This document shows positions 44,688-54,041 of a DNA stretch of 64,000 bases, piece after piece (positions within the stretch are counted from its first letter, which is position 1; every line of letters starts with the position of its first letter). The notes beneath the pieces are model-generated. The model did no database searches and was not told where the DNA came from. It saw only the letters and a program-made list of their open reading frames with translations. Position numbers and translations under genes: made by a program. The stretch comes from G965207345 sp965207345. Its GTDB lineage: Bacteria; Pseudomonadota; Gammaproteobacteria; PS1; Pseudothioglobaceae. Where the stretch lies: positions 496,001 through 560,000 of the forward strand of contig OZ242280.1 in NCBI GenBank assembly GCA_965207345.1, read 5' to 3'.

Positions 44688-44840
44688 ATGTTATCAAAAA
44701 CACTGGGATTCGTTACTGGTGGTCTTAGCTATGAAACAAAAGCAAAAATCGCAGTTGGCGTTGCCGAAAATCTTTCTCTTATCGGAGGAATAATGTCTAG
44801 TGTAGTTATTACTACAGTGATTCTTGTACTTTTGTTATAG
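44688..44840 (+). CDS. Possible 50-residue tail-anchored membrane protein
   Basis: An ATG at 44688 opens a 50-residue frame ending at 44840. Its sequence is a polar, Lys-containing first half (MLSKTLGFVTGGLSYETKAK) and a strongly hydrophobic end (IMSSVVITTVILVLLL) with no residues after it, the layout of a tail-anchored membrane protein. It runs 29 bases into the convergent holB gene. There is no clear Shine-Dalgarno site, so it could be chance, but the composition looks like coding sequence. No family recognised. Confidence 0.38.
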   Translation: MLSKTLGFVTGGLSYETKAKIAVGVAENLSLIGGIMSSVVITTVILVLLL

Positions 44841-45921
44841 CATAAGGTGTATCTGTAATTTTAGGATAACTCGCAAGTTTTGTGATATGCGACCAAACGG
44901 CAAGGATGTTATCAAACAGTAGTGGAAAGTTTGTTTGTTTATTACTAAGATATGTAGCATGTTCCACATCACCGAGCAATGCAAATAAAAAACGGAGGCG
45001 ACTATTTTTAATTAGCGTGTTGAGTGCAACTACCTCTTCCTCTCCGACAAATTTTTCTGTAATTTTTCCCCTAATAAGTTTACCCCTAATTGCACATATT
45101 AGCAGATCTCTAAGGCATCTAAGCGCAATTTGCAAATCATCAGGCATATTGTCTTTATCTACTATATCAAGCGGATTTTGAATAAGTATGAGTAAGTATT
45201 TCTGCCAACACTGGTAATTATCGTAATTATTTTCTTCTAACATCGAAAGCGCAGCAAGTGGCACTCCATAAGACATTTTTAATAGCTGCACAACGTCAAT
45301 ATTGGGTTTATTTTTTGGAATTTTTGCACTTAGCCAAGCTTTTGTTTCTTCATCATAACTAGGAGCAATATAAACTATTTGACAACGACTTATGATGGTT
45401 GCAGGCAATTGATGCAAACGGTGTGCTAACAAAATAATAAGCGTGTTTAGTGGTGGCTCTTCCAAGGTTTTTAACAAACTATCAGCGCTATTTTGATTCA
45501 TTTCATCAGCATAAAAAAGTAGTCCAATTTTAAGCCCATTGCTAGTTTTTTGCAGTGCATCGCAAAATGTACGTACCTGGTCTATCTGCATTACTTCAGA
45601 AAGTTTTTTGTTTTTATTCAACTCACGACGACAATAAATTACATTTCTGTGATGTGAACGACGAATGCGCAACTGTGCTTCTGAAGATTTTGCACTTAAA
45701 TCGTCTTTACTAAGGCTAACACAAGCATGACACACACCACATGCTTTGAGCAAATCTTTCTCTCTATTTTCACACAGCATAGAAGCAATAAAGTATTTTG
45801 CTAAAATTAGCTTACCAACATGGTGCGCGCCAGTAATTAAAAGCGTATTTGGCAATCGATTTTTTGTTGTCATAAGGTGTAACTTGCTAAATGCTTTTTT
45901 ATGCCATGGATAGGTTGTCAT
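44812..45921 (-). CDS. holB: DNA polymerase III subunit delta prime
   Basis: HolB is part of the clamp loader. NTLLITGAHHVGKLILAKYF is a degenerate Walker A lacking the final Ser/Thr, as expected for the inactive delta prime subunit. The zinc-binding Cys group (C-G-V-C-H-A-C, near residue 61) is present. MNQNSADSLLKTLEEPPLNTLIIL and the SRC motif in TIISRCQIVYI confirm AAA+ clamp-loader kinship. The protein is 369 residues. It lies directly after tmk, an order common in gammaproteobacteria, and overlaps it by one base. Confidence 0.93.
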   Translation of the reverse strand: MTTYPWHKKAFSKLHLMTTKNRLPNTLLITGAHHVGKLILAKYFIASMLCENREKDLLKACGVCHACVSLSKDDLSAKSSEAQLRIRRSHHRNVIYCRRELNKNKKLSEVMQIDQVRTFCDALQKTSNGLKIGLLFYADEMNQNSADSLLKTLEEPPLNTLIILLAHRLHQLPATIISRCQIVYIAPSYDEETKAWLSAKIPKNKPNIDVVQLLKMSYGVPLAALSMLEENNYDNYQCWQKYLLILIQNPLDIVDKDNMPDDLQIALRCLRDLLICAIRGKLIRGKITEKFVGEEEVVALNTLIKNSRLRFLFALLGDVEHATYLSNKQTNFPLLFDNILAVWSHITKLASYPKITDTPYAITKVQESL

Positions 45922-46541
45922 TAGTTTTGGTTAATTTTTGTAATATGCGCTATAATTTGTCTTGTTATTTGCTCAATATTTGCCATGGCATCAATGATAA
46001 TAATTTTATCTGATAAGCTTTTGGCGCGCGCAAGATAAGCAGTACGTACACGCTCAAAAAAAACTAAATCTTCTGATTCAATCCTATCTTTATTGCTACG
46101 ATCTTTAATGCGTGTTAATGCTAATTTAGGAGGCATATCTAAAAAAAATGATAAATCTGGTGTTAGGCCTTGCTGTGTCCAATTTTCTAAAATACGAATG
46201 CGTGCATTAGAAATCCCCCTGCCTCCGCCTTGATAGGCATAAGTTGCATCGGTAAACCGATCACTGAGTACCCAGCTTCCGCCATTAAGTGCAGGTAAAA
46301 TTTTTTGCTGTATGTGCTCGTTTCTAGCAGCAAATATCAGCAATAATTCAGTATCTGGGTGGATGCAGGTATTATTGTCCAGCAGTAATGCTCGGATTTT
46401 ATTACCCGCAAGACTACCACCTGGTTCACGCGTCTTGATTGTGTGGATGCCTTTTTTAATAAGGGTTTCCTCTAAACGTTTTATCTGCGTGCTTTTACCC
46501 GCGCCCTCTATGCCATCAATATTAATAAACTTTCCGTCCAT
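45921..46541 (-). CDS. tmk: Thymidylate kinase
   Basis: Tmk phosphorylates dTMP for DNA synthesis. The P-loop FINIDGIEGAGKSTQ (residues 5-19) is followed by the DR(Y/H)-type motif TREPGGSLAGNKIR near 38 and SDRFTDATYAYQGGGRGI near 94. The lid DRSNKDRIESED lies near 147. Length is 206 residues. The stop and the holB start overlap by one base, so the two are cotranscribed. It faces away from the porin gene. Confidence 0.95.
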   Translation of the reverse strand: MDGKFINIDGIEGAGKSTQIKRLEETLIKKGIHTIKTREPGGSLAGNKIRALLLDNNTCIHPDTELLLIFAARNEHIQQKILPALNGGSWVLSDRFTDATYAYQGGGRGISNARIRILENWTQQGLTPDLSFFLDMPPKLALTRIKDRSNKDRIESEDLVFFERVRTAYLARAKSLSDKIIIIDAMANIEQITRQIIAHITKINQN

Positions 46542-46649
46542 CTAAAGCGATTTTACCAATAATTTGAATCATCCTTATAAACTTCTTACCCAAAAAATAT
46601 TGGGGGTGGTAAAATATACCTTTCGTCAAATTATTTAGGATAGATTGCA

Positions 46650-47669
46650 ATGGTTAAAAAATTATTGGCTACTTTTGCCTTATTCTTGTTTGTTGGTTTA
46701 GAGGCACAAGCAGTAACCTTTGAGCCGAGCAAGGATTCTGCTTTGCAAGTTAATGGTTTTCTTAGTGCTTTTTATGGCAGTCAAAAAGATGAAACTGGTA
46801 AAACTGATACTGACATAACTTCTGGTGGCGAGGAGACGGAAGTTGAATTTAGGCTGGATAGAATTATCAGTGGCGATTTGAGTACGTTTTTTGAAATTGA
46901 GTTTGCGAGTTATTTTTTAGATGATGAAGAAGAGATAACAAGCACTGTTGTCAGCGTTCCTACCTCCACAAATGGCGGTATGTCTACTCAGACCATCATA
47001 ACGAGCGATAGTAATGATGTTAGAGTGGATGGTGTCAAGATTGGGTTTACCAGCAAAAAATATGGACAATTTTTAATTACCAAAAACACTGACGATCCGT
47101 TTGAACGGTATGTGGCAGAGTCACTTGATTTAATAAACGAATTTTTACCTGTCTCCGAAGCAAGTACTTCTTCTTCAAAGGACACGCAAATTCAATATAT
47201 TAGTCCAATAATGGCAAATAATATGAAAGTTATTGTCGGTCTTTCAAAAAATGCTTCTAAGGATGGAGATGCCAAAAAATCATTAGTGCTAAACTATGAA
47301 AAAGATAATCTTGGTTTTTCTGTTGGTACAAACGAAAATAGTAATGACAATAATACCACGGGAATTGAGATCCATTATAATATAGACAATCTCAGCATTG
47401 ATGCTCTTTATATCAGAGAGGAAAAAACAAATGATATAGATGTTGACTATACTGGTATAGGGCTAACTTATAATATCCCTGGCGCAGGTACATTTCATGG
47501 CGCTACTCAAAGAGTAGATGAGGAAGGAGAGGATAAACGCACCGAAGTTGCGGTGGGCTATAAACAGCAAATGGTAACGGGGGTTACACTTTATATTGAA
47601 ACGCGCGCGCTGGACAAAGATAAAGATGAGAATGATGGTACAGGCGTTGGTTTAACATTTGACTTTTAG
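46650..47669 (+). CDS. Outer-membrane porin (Gram-negative porin fold)
   Basis: This 339-residue protein begins with a signal peptide cut after about residue 21 (EAQA). It then alternates short amphipathic strands with Asp/Glu/Asn-rich loops and ends in the Phe-terminated strand GVGLTFDF, the usual C-terminal signal for outer-membrane insertion. The pattern (YIEFR-like EFRLDRIISGDLSTFFEIE, SKKYGQFLITKN) fits general trimeric porins. Asp-rich loops suggest cation preference, which is inference. AGGA precedes the ATG, and a strong terminator follows, so it is a monocistronic, probably highly expressed gene. Confidence 0.85.
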   Translation: MVKKLLATFALFLFVGLEAQAVTFEPSKDSALQVNGFLSAFYGSQKDETGKTDTDITSGGEETEVEFRLDRIISGDLSTFFEIEFASYFLDDEEEITSTVVSVPTSTNGGMSTQTIITSDSNDVRVDGVKIGFTSKKYGQFLITKNTDDPFERYVAESLDLINEFLPVSEASTSSSKDTQIQYISPIMANNMKVIVGLSKNASKDGDAKKSLVLNYEKDNLGFSVGTNENSNDNNTTGIEIHYNIDNLSIDALYIREEKTNDIDVDYTGIGLTYNIPGAGTFHGATQRVDEEGEDKRTEVAVGYKQQMVTGVTLYIETRALDKDKDENDGTGVGLTFDF

Positions 47670-47703
47670 GACGCTATTTTAAAAACCATCAGAGTTAATT
47701 ATG

Positions 47704-47740
47704 AAACCCTCATACTGCGCTTGGGGTATGAGGGTTTTTT
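47704..47740 (+). terminator. Rho-independent terminator of the porin gene
   Basis: AAACCCTCATAC (47704-47715) pairs perfectly with GTATGAGGGTTT (47726-47737) around a ten-base loop, and a run of six T (47735-47740) ends it. This is the clearest intrinsic terminator in the window. It separates the porin from pyrC. Confidence 0.92.
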
Positions 47741-47757
47741 GCAAGTTTTTTTAATTG

Positions 47758-48825
47758 ATGTTGCTTAAAAACAAAAGCGTGAAAAACATACAAACACTCA
47801 CTATTACCATGCCTGACGACTGGCATTTACACCTAAGAGATGGGCTGGCGCTGAAATCAGTGCTTCCTTTTAGTGCAAAACAAGTAGGGCGTGCTATCGT
47901 GATGCCAAATCTAAGAATACCTGTTACCAGTGTTCAAAAAGCGAAGTCTTATTACGAAGAAATTATGTCGTATTTACCGAGTGATAATGATTTTAAACCG
48001 TTTATGACTTTATATTTAACGGACAATACCAAAACACAAGAGATTAACAAGGTTGCAAAAAGCAACCAAGTTATTGCCTGCAAACTCTATCCAGCAGGTG
48101 CAACCACAAATTCAGACAGTGGTGTTAGCAATATACGCGCTATTTATCCTGTTTTAGAGCAAATGCAAAGATTAGATGTACCGCTTTTAATACATGGTGA
48201 AGAGGTTGATGATGTAGTTGACATATTTGACAGGGAACGCATTTTTATTGATAAGACGCTTGTCAAAATCTGCCAGAATTTTCCAGCGCTTCGTATTGTT
48301 TTTGAGCATATCACTACCAAAGAAGCGGTTGATTTTGTTTATCAGGGTTCAGAAAAACTTGCTGCAACAATTACGCCACACCATTTACTAATGAATCGCA
48401 ATGATATATTTTTAGGCGGAGTTTTTTCGCATCATTTTTGTTTACCCATACTAAAACGCAAAAAACCACATCAAGAAGCACTTATTAACGCAGCCATATC
48501 TGCTAATACAAAATTCTTTCTAGGTACCGATTCAGCGCCGCATAGTAAATCTAACAAGGAGTCTGGTTGCGGTTGTGCAGGTATTTTTAACGCACATGCT
48601 GCTATTGAGATATATACAAGTATTTTTGAGAAGTTTAATGCTTTGGATAAGTTGGAGGGTTTTGCTGCTTTTTTTGGTGCTGATTTTTATAATCTGCCGC
48701 GTAACAGACGCACTATTACTTTACAAAAAGAATCTTGGCAAGTGCCAAGTTTTTATCCGTTAGGCGGTGAAAAATTGGTACCGCTCATGGCAGGGAAAAG
48801 ATTAAATTGGAAGATAGTTGACTAA
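47758..48825 (+). CDS. pyrC: Dihydroorotase
   Basis: PyrC closes the pyrimidine ring. MPDDWHLHLRDG holds the first zinc His pair. ACKLYPAGATTNSDSG carries the carboxylated Lys near residue 112. LLIHGEE and IVFEHITTKEA supply the other His residues, and FLGTDSAPHSKSNKESGCGCAG supplies the metal Asp. It is the E. coli type (class II), 355 residues from the ATG at 47758. The codon before is TTG. It begins 17 bases after the porin terminator with little room for a promoter, so one may lie inside the terminator region. Confidence 0.95.
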   Translation: MLLKNKSVKNIQTLTITMPDDWHLHLRDGLALKSVLPFSAKQVGRAIVMPNLRIPVTSVQKAKSYYEEIMSYLPSDNDFKPFMTLYLTDNTKTQEINKVAKSNQVIACKLYPAGATTNSDSGVSNIRAIYPVLEQMQRLDVPLLIHGEEVDDVVDIFDRERIFIDKTLVKICQNFPALRIVFEHITTKEAVDFVYQGSEKLAATITPHHLLMNRNDIFLGGVFSHHFCLPILKRKKPHQEALINAAISANTKFFLGTDSAPHSKSNKESGCGCAGIFNAHAAIEIYTSIFEKFNALDKLEGFAAFFGADFYNLPRNRRTITLQKESWQVPSFYPLGGEKLVPLMAGKRLNWKIVD

Positions 48826-48887
48826 ACCTTAAAGGAGAGAAAATATCGTAATTGCAGGTAAAATAGCGATTTTTTACTATATTTATT

Positions 48888-49946
48888 ATGCCGCTTATTG
48901 CACATAGTCGCCTGCCTTCTTTTGCAAGATTAAAGCGCGAGGGCGAACTTATTCTTTCAGAAAGCAGAGCGTATAAACAAAATATTAGAGAGCTCCATGT
49001 TGGTCTGCTCAATATGATGCCAGACACAGCGCTTGATGCAACTGAACGTCAGTTTTTTCGCTTAGTGGGGCAGAGCAATCAAATTGCACAATTTTTCATA
49101 CACCCCTTTTCGCTGACAAGCATTAAACGAAATAATCGTGCCAAGGCGTATATAAAAAATTATTATCAGAGTGTTGACGAAATTTACGCACAAGGATTAG
49201 ATGCGCTCATCATTACTGGTGCTGAACCAGCACTGGCATCTCAGCAAACATTTCTGGATGAGTTGGAAGAGATTATAGAATGGGCTTATGCAAATATTAC
49301 CTCTACTTTATGCTCCTGTTTTGCCACGCATATGGTGCTACAATTTCGCTATCAAAAAAAACGTCAAGCGTTAAAAGAAAAATGCTGGGGGGTTTTCCCG
49401 CACCAAGTTGTGCTAAGAGAGCATCCGCTGGTGAGTGCACTCAATACGCGTTTTGACGTGCCACATTCGCGCTTTAATGAAATTAGTAAAGCGCAATTTT
49501 TGCAAGCAGAACTAACTGTGCTGGTTGAGTCTCAAATTGGCGTGCATTTGGCAGTGAGTGAAGATTTATTGCGCCTAGTTTTTTTTCAAGGACATCCCGA
49601 ATATGACTCAATTAGCTTGCTTAAAGAATATAAACGCGAAATTAGTTTATTTTTGCAAAATAAGCGCGATTATCCCTATTTTCCAAAAAATTATTTATCT
49701 GAACAAGCGAAAGCGATTTTATCTGAATTTAAGCAAAAACTGCTTGATAAAAATATGCTAATCTCAGATTTTCCAGAACAAATATTACTTACTAAACTTG
49801 ATAATACTTGGCGTGATTCAGCTATTCAGGTGATGAATAATTGGCTGGGCTGCGTGTATCAAATAACGCATAGAAAACTAAATAAACCCTTTATGTCAGG
49901 CATTGATAAAAATGATCCGCTAAATTTAAAATTAAAACTTAAATGA
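48888..49946 (+). CDS. metA: Homoserine O-acyltransferase, MetA type (MetAS-like)
   Basis: MetA activates homoserine for methionine synthesis. The family start MPLIAHSRLPSFARLKREGE is clear, followed by IRELHVGLLNMMPDTALDATERQFFRLVGQS. The catalytic Cys lies in TLCSCFATHMVLQ near residue 144, and HPEYD near 228 supplies the catalytic His and Glu region. The form with the long N-terminal phrase and a 352-residue length resembles the MetA-like succinyltransferase of several marine gammaproteobacteria. Acyl-donor preference cannot be told from sequence by eye. mutY follows after six bases. Confidence 0.9.
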   Translation: MPLIAHSRLPSFARLKREGELILSESRAYKQNIRELHVGLLNMMPDTALDATERQFFRLVGQSNQIAQFFIHPFSLTSIKRNNRAKAYIKNYYQSVDEIYAQGLDALIITGAEPALASQQTFLDELEEIIEWAYANITSTLCSCFATHMVLQFRYQKKRQALKEKCWGVFPHQVVLREHPLVSALNTRFDVPHSRFNEISKAQFLQAELTVLVESQIGVHLAVSEDLLRLVFFQGHPEYDSISLLKEYKREISLFLQNKRDYPYFPKNYLSEQAKAILSEFKQKLLDKNMLISDFPEQILLTKLDNTWRDSAIQVMNNWLGCVYQITHRKLNKPFMSGIDKNDPLNLKLKLK

Positions 49947-49952
49947 TGAGTC

Positions 49953-50975
49953 GTGTCCTATTTTACTAATGCAATTTTAACTTGGTTTGACAAACATCCT
50001 CGCCGTCATTTTCCTTGGCAAACAGGCAATGTTTATCATATCTGGTTATCAGAAATTATGTTGCAGCAAACCCAAGTTAAAAGTGTAATAATATATTTTG
50101 AACGCTTTATTCGTCACTTTCCAAACATTAATAGCCTAGCAAGCACCTCTCTTGATGAGGTAATGCGTTATTGGGCAGGACTTGGTTATTATGCTAGAGG
50201 AAGAAATTTACATAAAAGCGCTCAAATAATTAGCAAAAAGTATAACGGCATTTTTCCAAAAAATTTTGCGCAAATCCTTGCACTACCAGGCATTGGAAAG
50301 TCAACCGCAGGTGCCATTATGTCATTTGCTTATGGCGCACGTTTTGCTATTTTAGATGCCAATGTCAAACGCGTGCTGTGTCGTTATTATTTAATTAATC
50401 AGCCAACTATTACCACTAGCGCGTTAAAAATATTATGGCAGCTTGCTTGGCAAAATACTCCTAGAACTCGGGTTAGTTTTTATACGCAGGCAATAATGGA
50501 CTTAGGTGCAACTTTATGTACACATAGAATGCCAAAATGTAGTGTCTGTCCTCTAAGTGCAAATTGCCTTGCCCTAAAAAATAATATGCAACACAAGTTG
50601 CCAATTAAAAAAGCTAATAAAATAAAACCTGTCAAACAAACTAAAATGCTTGCAATAATTAATAACGAAGGAAAAATTTATTTACATAAACGTCCGGAAA
50701 ATGGTGTTTGGGGCGGGTTATGGAGTTTACCTGAATGTGCGCCTGAAATGATTACTAAATCCGTTGTTCGTGCCTTAGGGCTAACCACTAAAAGCAAACG
50801 CGCAATTACATCATTTAGGCACACTTTTACCCATTTTCACCTGGACATTGATGCTCGGGTAATTTTAACTACTGACGTGCATACAAACGAAAACTGGCAT
50901 ACATTATCTAATATTAAAGTGGGTGTGCCTAAACCCACTATGCGTATTATAGAAATATTAAAGACATCTCTCTAG
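49953..50975 (+). CDS. mutY: A/G-specific adenine glycosylase MutY
   Basis: MutY removes adenine mispaired with 8-oxoguanine. RHFPWQTGNVYHIWLSEIMLQQTQV contains the catalytic Glu (near residue 32). LPGIGKSTAGAIMSFAYG is the helix-hairpin-helix motif, and MDLGATLCTHRMPKCSVCP starts the [4Fe-4S] site with its four Cys up to C-L-A-L. The C-terminal half is a Nudix-like domain that recognises 8-oxoguanine (IYLHKRPENGVWGGLWSLPE). The start is GTG at 49953. With the Nudix-ThiE fusion at 10.6 kb this gives two of the three GO-system parts in the window. Confidence 0.95.
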   Translation: MSYFTNAILTWFDKHPRRHFPWQTGNVYHIWLSEIMLQQTQVKSVIIYFERFIRHFPNINSLASTSLDEVMRYWAGLGYYARGRNLHKSAQIISKKYNGIFPKNFAQILALPGIGKSTAGAIMSFAYGARFAILDANVKRVLCRYYLINQPTITTSALKILWQLAWQNTPRTRVSFYTQAIMDLGATLCTHRMPKCSVCPLSANCLALKNNMQHKLPIKKANKIKPVKQTKMLAIINNEGKIYLHKRPENGVWGGLWSLPECAPEMITKSVVRALGLTTKSKRAITSFRHTFTHFHLDIDARVILTTDVHTNENWHTLSNIKVGVPKPTMRIIEILKTSL

Positions 50976-50979
50976 CACG

Positions 50980-51906
50980 ATGAAATTAATAAGAGGGCTT
51001 CATAATATTAAGGGTCGTCACGCCCCTTGTGTTACAACAATTGGCAGCTTTGATGGTATGCACTTAGGACATCTGGCATTATTTAAGTTACTCAAACAAA
51101 AGTCAAAGCAATATCGTCTGCCTAGTTTGCTCATATCTTTTGTGCCTAATCCTAAACATTATTTTGGCAAACATCAGGCGCAGTTGAGTAATTTTAGAAC
51201 GCGCTTTTTAGCACTTGAGGGGGAAAATATAGATGAATGTTTACTTATCTATTTTAATCGCGCATTTGCAAATTTAGAGGCACATGCCTTTGTTAAAAAT
51301 ATTTTAATCAAAAAACTGAATGTACATTATTTACTGGTAGGGGATGATTTTCGTTTTGGTAAAAGCCGCTCAGGCGATGGCGTCTTATTAAAAACTTTAG
51401 CACAAAAATATCGTTTTGAAATTGATTTTTTGAAGGGCGTATTTAGGAATAAATTAAGGATAAGCAGTTCACGTATCAGGATGGCGCTTGAACTAGGAGA
51501 TTTTAAGACAGCAGAAGCCTTATTAGGTAAGCCCTTTAGCATTATTGGCCGCGTAGGACACGGTGAAAAAAAAGGTAGAATTATTGGCTTTCCAACTCTT
51601 AATATTGCACTTAAAAACTTACCTAGTCCTGTGCTTGGAATTTTTGCCGTTAAAGTGTTAATACAAAGTGAGGCATACCTTGGCGTAGCAAGTGTTGGTA
51701 AGAATCCAACAGTAGGTGGTGAAAAAACGCAATTGGAGGTTTTTGTACTTGATTTTAATGCACAAATTTACGGCGCCGTAGTTGAGGTGAGATTTTACAC
51801 GCGTATACGTGCAGAAAGATATTTTTCCAACTTAGAATTACTTAAAGCACAAATTAAAGAAGATATTAAATACGCGCAGAAATTTTTTGAATATAATAGC
51901 TGTTAA
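50980..51906 (+). CDS. ribF: Bifunctional riboflavin kinase/FAD synthetase
   Basis: RibF turns riboflavin into FMN and FAD. The N-terminal nucleotidyltransferase has VTTIGSFDGMHLGHLALFK near residue 19, LVGDDFRFGKSRSGD near 112 and ISSSRIRMALELGDF near 163. The C-terminal kinase domain has GHGEKKGRIIGFPTLNI near 190 and VGKNPTVGG near 240. Its 308 residues are standard. It follows mutY after only four bases and likely belongs to the metA-mutY-ribF run. In many bacteria ribF sits before ileS, which is absent here. Confidence 0.95.
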   Translation: MKLIRGLHNIKGRHAPCVTTIGSFDGMHLGHLALFKLLKQKSKQYRLPSLLISFVPNPKHYFGKHQAQLSNFRTRFLALEGENIDECLLIYFNRAFANLEAHAFVKNILIKKLNVHYLLVGDDFRFGKSRSGDGVLLKTLAQKYRFEIDFLKGVFRNKLRISSSRIRMALELGDFKTAEALLGKPFSIIGRVGHGEKKGRIIGFPTLNIALKNLPSPVLGIFAVKVLIQSEAYLGVASVGKNPTVGGEKTQLEVFVLDFNAQIYGAVVEVRFYTRIRAERYFSNLELLKAQIKEDIKYAQKFFEYNSC

Positions 51907-51933
51907 ATATTTTAGTGCTTTTACCAATCAAAA

Positions 51934-52173
51934 ATGAAAACTAATTTACTTTTAATCGGCATAGGCACGATGCTTGCCTCTATGACTATTTCAGGATTTT
52001 TAATTGGCTTTTTCCTAGATTATTTTTTTAATACTGCTCCGATTTTTTTATTTTTAGTTGGGTTATTTGGTTTTATTGGTGGAATTTTGCGCGTTAAGGA
52101 AATACTGCTTAAAAGTACATATCAAAAGGAACAGATACAACAAAACTCAGAAAAAACAAATGCTAAATTCTAG
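51934..52173 (+). CDS. AtpZ/AtpI-like small membrane protein
   Basis: This 79-residue protein has two membrane helices (about 5-27 and 35-54) joined by a short FFLDYFFNTAP turn, then a polar C-terminal tail. The layout and the phrase GFLIGFFLDYF match the AtpZ/AtpI family. Members of that family sit with F-type ATP synthase genes and may assist c-ring assembly or carry ions. No atp gene is in the window. It ends four bases inside the convergent SURF1 gene. Confidence 0.72.
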   Translation: MKTNLLLIGIGTMLASMTISGFLIGFFLDYFFNTAPIFLFLVGLFGFIGGILRVKEILLKSTYQKEQIQQNSEKTNAKF

Positions 52174-52859
52174 CGAGATTTAAAATATAAGTAAATACTA
52201 ATAATTCCAAGCACAACTGACATTAAAAACCACTGCCATGCATAAGCAATATGTTTATCAACGCTGCCATAAAAAGGTTGCCATGCGCGAATAAAACCAT
52301 CAGGTTCAGATTTTATAAGACGAGCTACAACAGGCAAAAGATTAATATTGCTAGCCTTTATTATTTTTTTTATATCTAGTGTTTGAATAAGACGTGGATA
52401 CTTAAACACTGCGTCATCTTCTGTTAGTTGGATACGAACAATGGGTTTTAAAATTTCAACAATAATCTCACGTTTATTGCTTTCAATGTCAATATTTGCT
52501 AGTTTTGAGCGGTCATTTCCCCAAGATACAAAGCCGCGATTAACCAACAGGACATACGTAGTATTTTGTAAATAAAATGGCGTGAGCACATAATAGCCTG
52601 CCTGTTGCTCATGAGTTTGATTGTCATAAATAAATTGATGCTTATCATCATACTTGCCGCGCAATTTGATAATTTGGTAAATATTATCAATTAGATTTTC
52701 ATAATTGCCATCTATTAAAATAGGTGCTTGCTGATTTTTCTTTTCTATATATTTTAAAATTTGCTGCTTTTCATCTGCACGATTTAATTGCCAAAAACCG
52801 AGCAAAATTAACAATGAAAAAACTACGAGCAAAACAATAGCGCTCAAAATTTTGGACAT
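52170..52859 (-). CDS. SURF1 family cytochrome oxidase assembly protein
   Basis: SURF1 helps insert heme a into cytochrome oxidase subunit I at the membrane. It has an N-terminal membrane helix with FWQLNRADEKQQIL, a periplasmic domain (YYVLTPFYL, VLLVNRGFV) and a second helix near the C-terminus (YAWQWFLMSVVLGIISIYLYF), all family hallmarks. The ATG at 52859 is preferred over GTG three codons upstream. It is the last gene of the oxidase block, before which come cox3 and the twin-helix protein. Confidence 0.9.
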   Translation of the reverse strand: MSKILSAIVLLVVFSLLILLGFWQLNRADEKQQILKYIEKKNQQAPILIDGNYENLIDNIYQIIKLRGKYDDKHQFIYDNQTHEQQAGYYVLTPFYLQNTTYVLLVNRGFVSWGNDRSKLANIDIESNKREIIVEILKPIVRIQLTEDDAVFKYPRLIQTLDIKKIIKASNINLLPVVARLIKSEPDGFIRAWQPFYGSVDKHIAYAWQWFLMSVVLGIISIYLYFKSR

Positions 52860-52935
52860 AAGAGCCACAAAGCCTGAGGTTTTAAAAATAAATGCTGTCT
52901 ATGACGCAACTGGCAATTAGTTAAAATTTATAAAG

Positions 52936-53142
52936 TTAATAATTTAATGGCTCAATTAGCCCCATCATATAACCAAGCAATAGTGTCAGAAATAACAAAA
53001 CAGAAAGTCCGATGCGCCAGACAAATGCTTTAAACATTTTCTTCTCATTATTGCCTCCGCCTATCATCATCGCAACAAGTGCAGATGCCAAGCTCACAAC
53101 AATTGCAATAAGTGCTGTGATAATGAGGATTCTAAAAATCAT
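52936..53142 (-). CDS. Twin transmembrane protein of the DUF2909 type
   Basis: This 68-residue protein has two membrane helices (about 3-27 and 43-65) linked by a short basic loop (NNEKKMFKAFVWR). The family is found almost only between cox3 and the SURF1 gene in proteobacterial oxidase operons, just as here, so a role in oxidase assembly is likely but unproven. It begins 11 bases after the cox3 stop. Confidence 0.78.
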   Translation of the reverse strand: MIFRILIITALIAIVVSLASALVAMMIGGGNNEKKMFKAFVWRIGLSVLLFLTLLLGYMMGLIEPLNY

Positions 53143-53153
53143 AAAAAATTATT

Positions 53154-54032
53154 TCATAACCAATAGACAAAAATAAATAACCCAAGCCAGACAAAATCAA
53201 CAAAATGCCAATACCAAGCAACTGCTTCAAAAGCAAAATGACGATCTTTATTAAAATGTCCGCGCACACAACGCATCAAAATCACACTTAACATCAGCGC
53301 ACCCATCATCACATGAAACCCGTGAAAGCCAGTAAGCATATAAAATGTAGAACCATAAATACCCGATGAAAGTTTTAAATTAAGGCTACTGTAAGCAAAC
53401 TGGTATTCATACGCTTGAAATCCTAAAAAAATAAGTCCTAGAGTAATAGTTATAATCATACCAGCAATAAGTTGATTGCGTTTTTCTTCTTTAAGCGCCC
53501 AATGCGCCCAAGTAATAGTTACGCCCGAAGAAAGCAGTAAAAGCGTATTTAGTGCAGGAATATGCCAAGTATCAACCAGACCAGTTGGATTAGTGTAACT
53601 CGCACTATCAGGCGGTAGCATTAACGGCCAATTTGCTATAAATTCTGGCCAAAGATAGATGTTTGTTGCAATTGCAGACAAGTCGCCATCGCCACCAAGC
53701 CATGGCACAGAAAAAACACGTGCGTAAAATAGCGCGCCAAAAAATACAGCAAAAAACATTACCTCAGAAAATATAAACCAGCCCATACCCCAGCGGAAAG
53801 ATTTATCCACTTGTATATTATAATAGCCTGTTTGGCTCTCATGAATTATCTGCCCAAGCCAACCAAATATCATAAATAAAAATATAGCTAAGCCGACAAA
53901 CATCATAGTAATGCCAATATTTTCACCATGAAGCGAGCTAGCAAAACCTGCAAATAACACAAATAGTGCAACTGAACCAAGAAATGGCCAATAGCTACCG
54001 TACGGTATGTAATAATCATCTCTGCTTATCAT
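53154..54032 (-). CDS. ctaE: Cytochrome c oxidase subunit III
   Basis: Subunit III is an integral part of the aa3-type oxidase. It shows seven membrane segments in 292 residues, with the typical GMGWFIFSEVMFF, PALNTLLLLSSGVTITWAHWAL, GSTFYMLTGFHGFHVMMGAL and the C-terminal EAVAWYWHFVDFVWLGLF. The conserved lipid-binding and proton-supply residues in these motifs are present. A strong AAGGAGG site is nine bases before its ATG. It lies after the cox11 gene and before the twin-helix protein. Confidence 0.95.
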   Translation of the reverse strand: MISRDDYYIPYGSYWPFLGSVALFVLFAGFASSLHGENIGITMMFVGLAIFLFMIFGWLGQIIHESQTGYYNIQVDKSFRWGMGWFIFSEVMFFAVFFGALFYARVFSVPWLGGDGDLSAIATNIYLWPEFIANWPLMLPPDSASYTNPTGLVDTWHIPALNTLLLLSSGVTITWAHWALKEEKRNQLIAGMIITITLGLIFLGFQAYEYQFAYSSLNLKLSSGIYGSTFYMLTGFHGFHVMMGALMLSVILMRCVRGHFNKDRHFAFEAVAWYWHFVDFVWLGLFIFVYWL

Positions 54033-54041
54033 CTAACCTCC

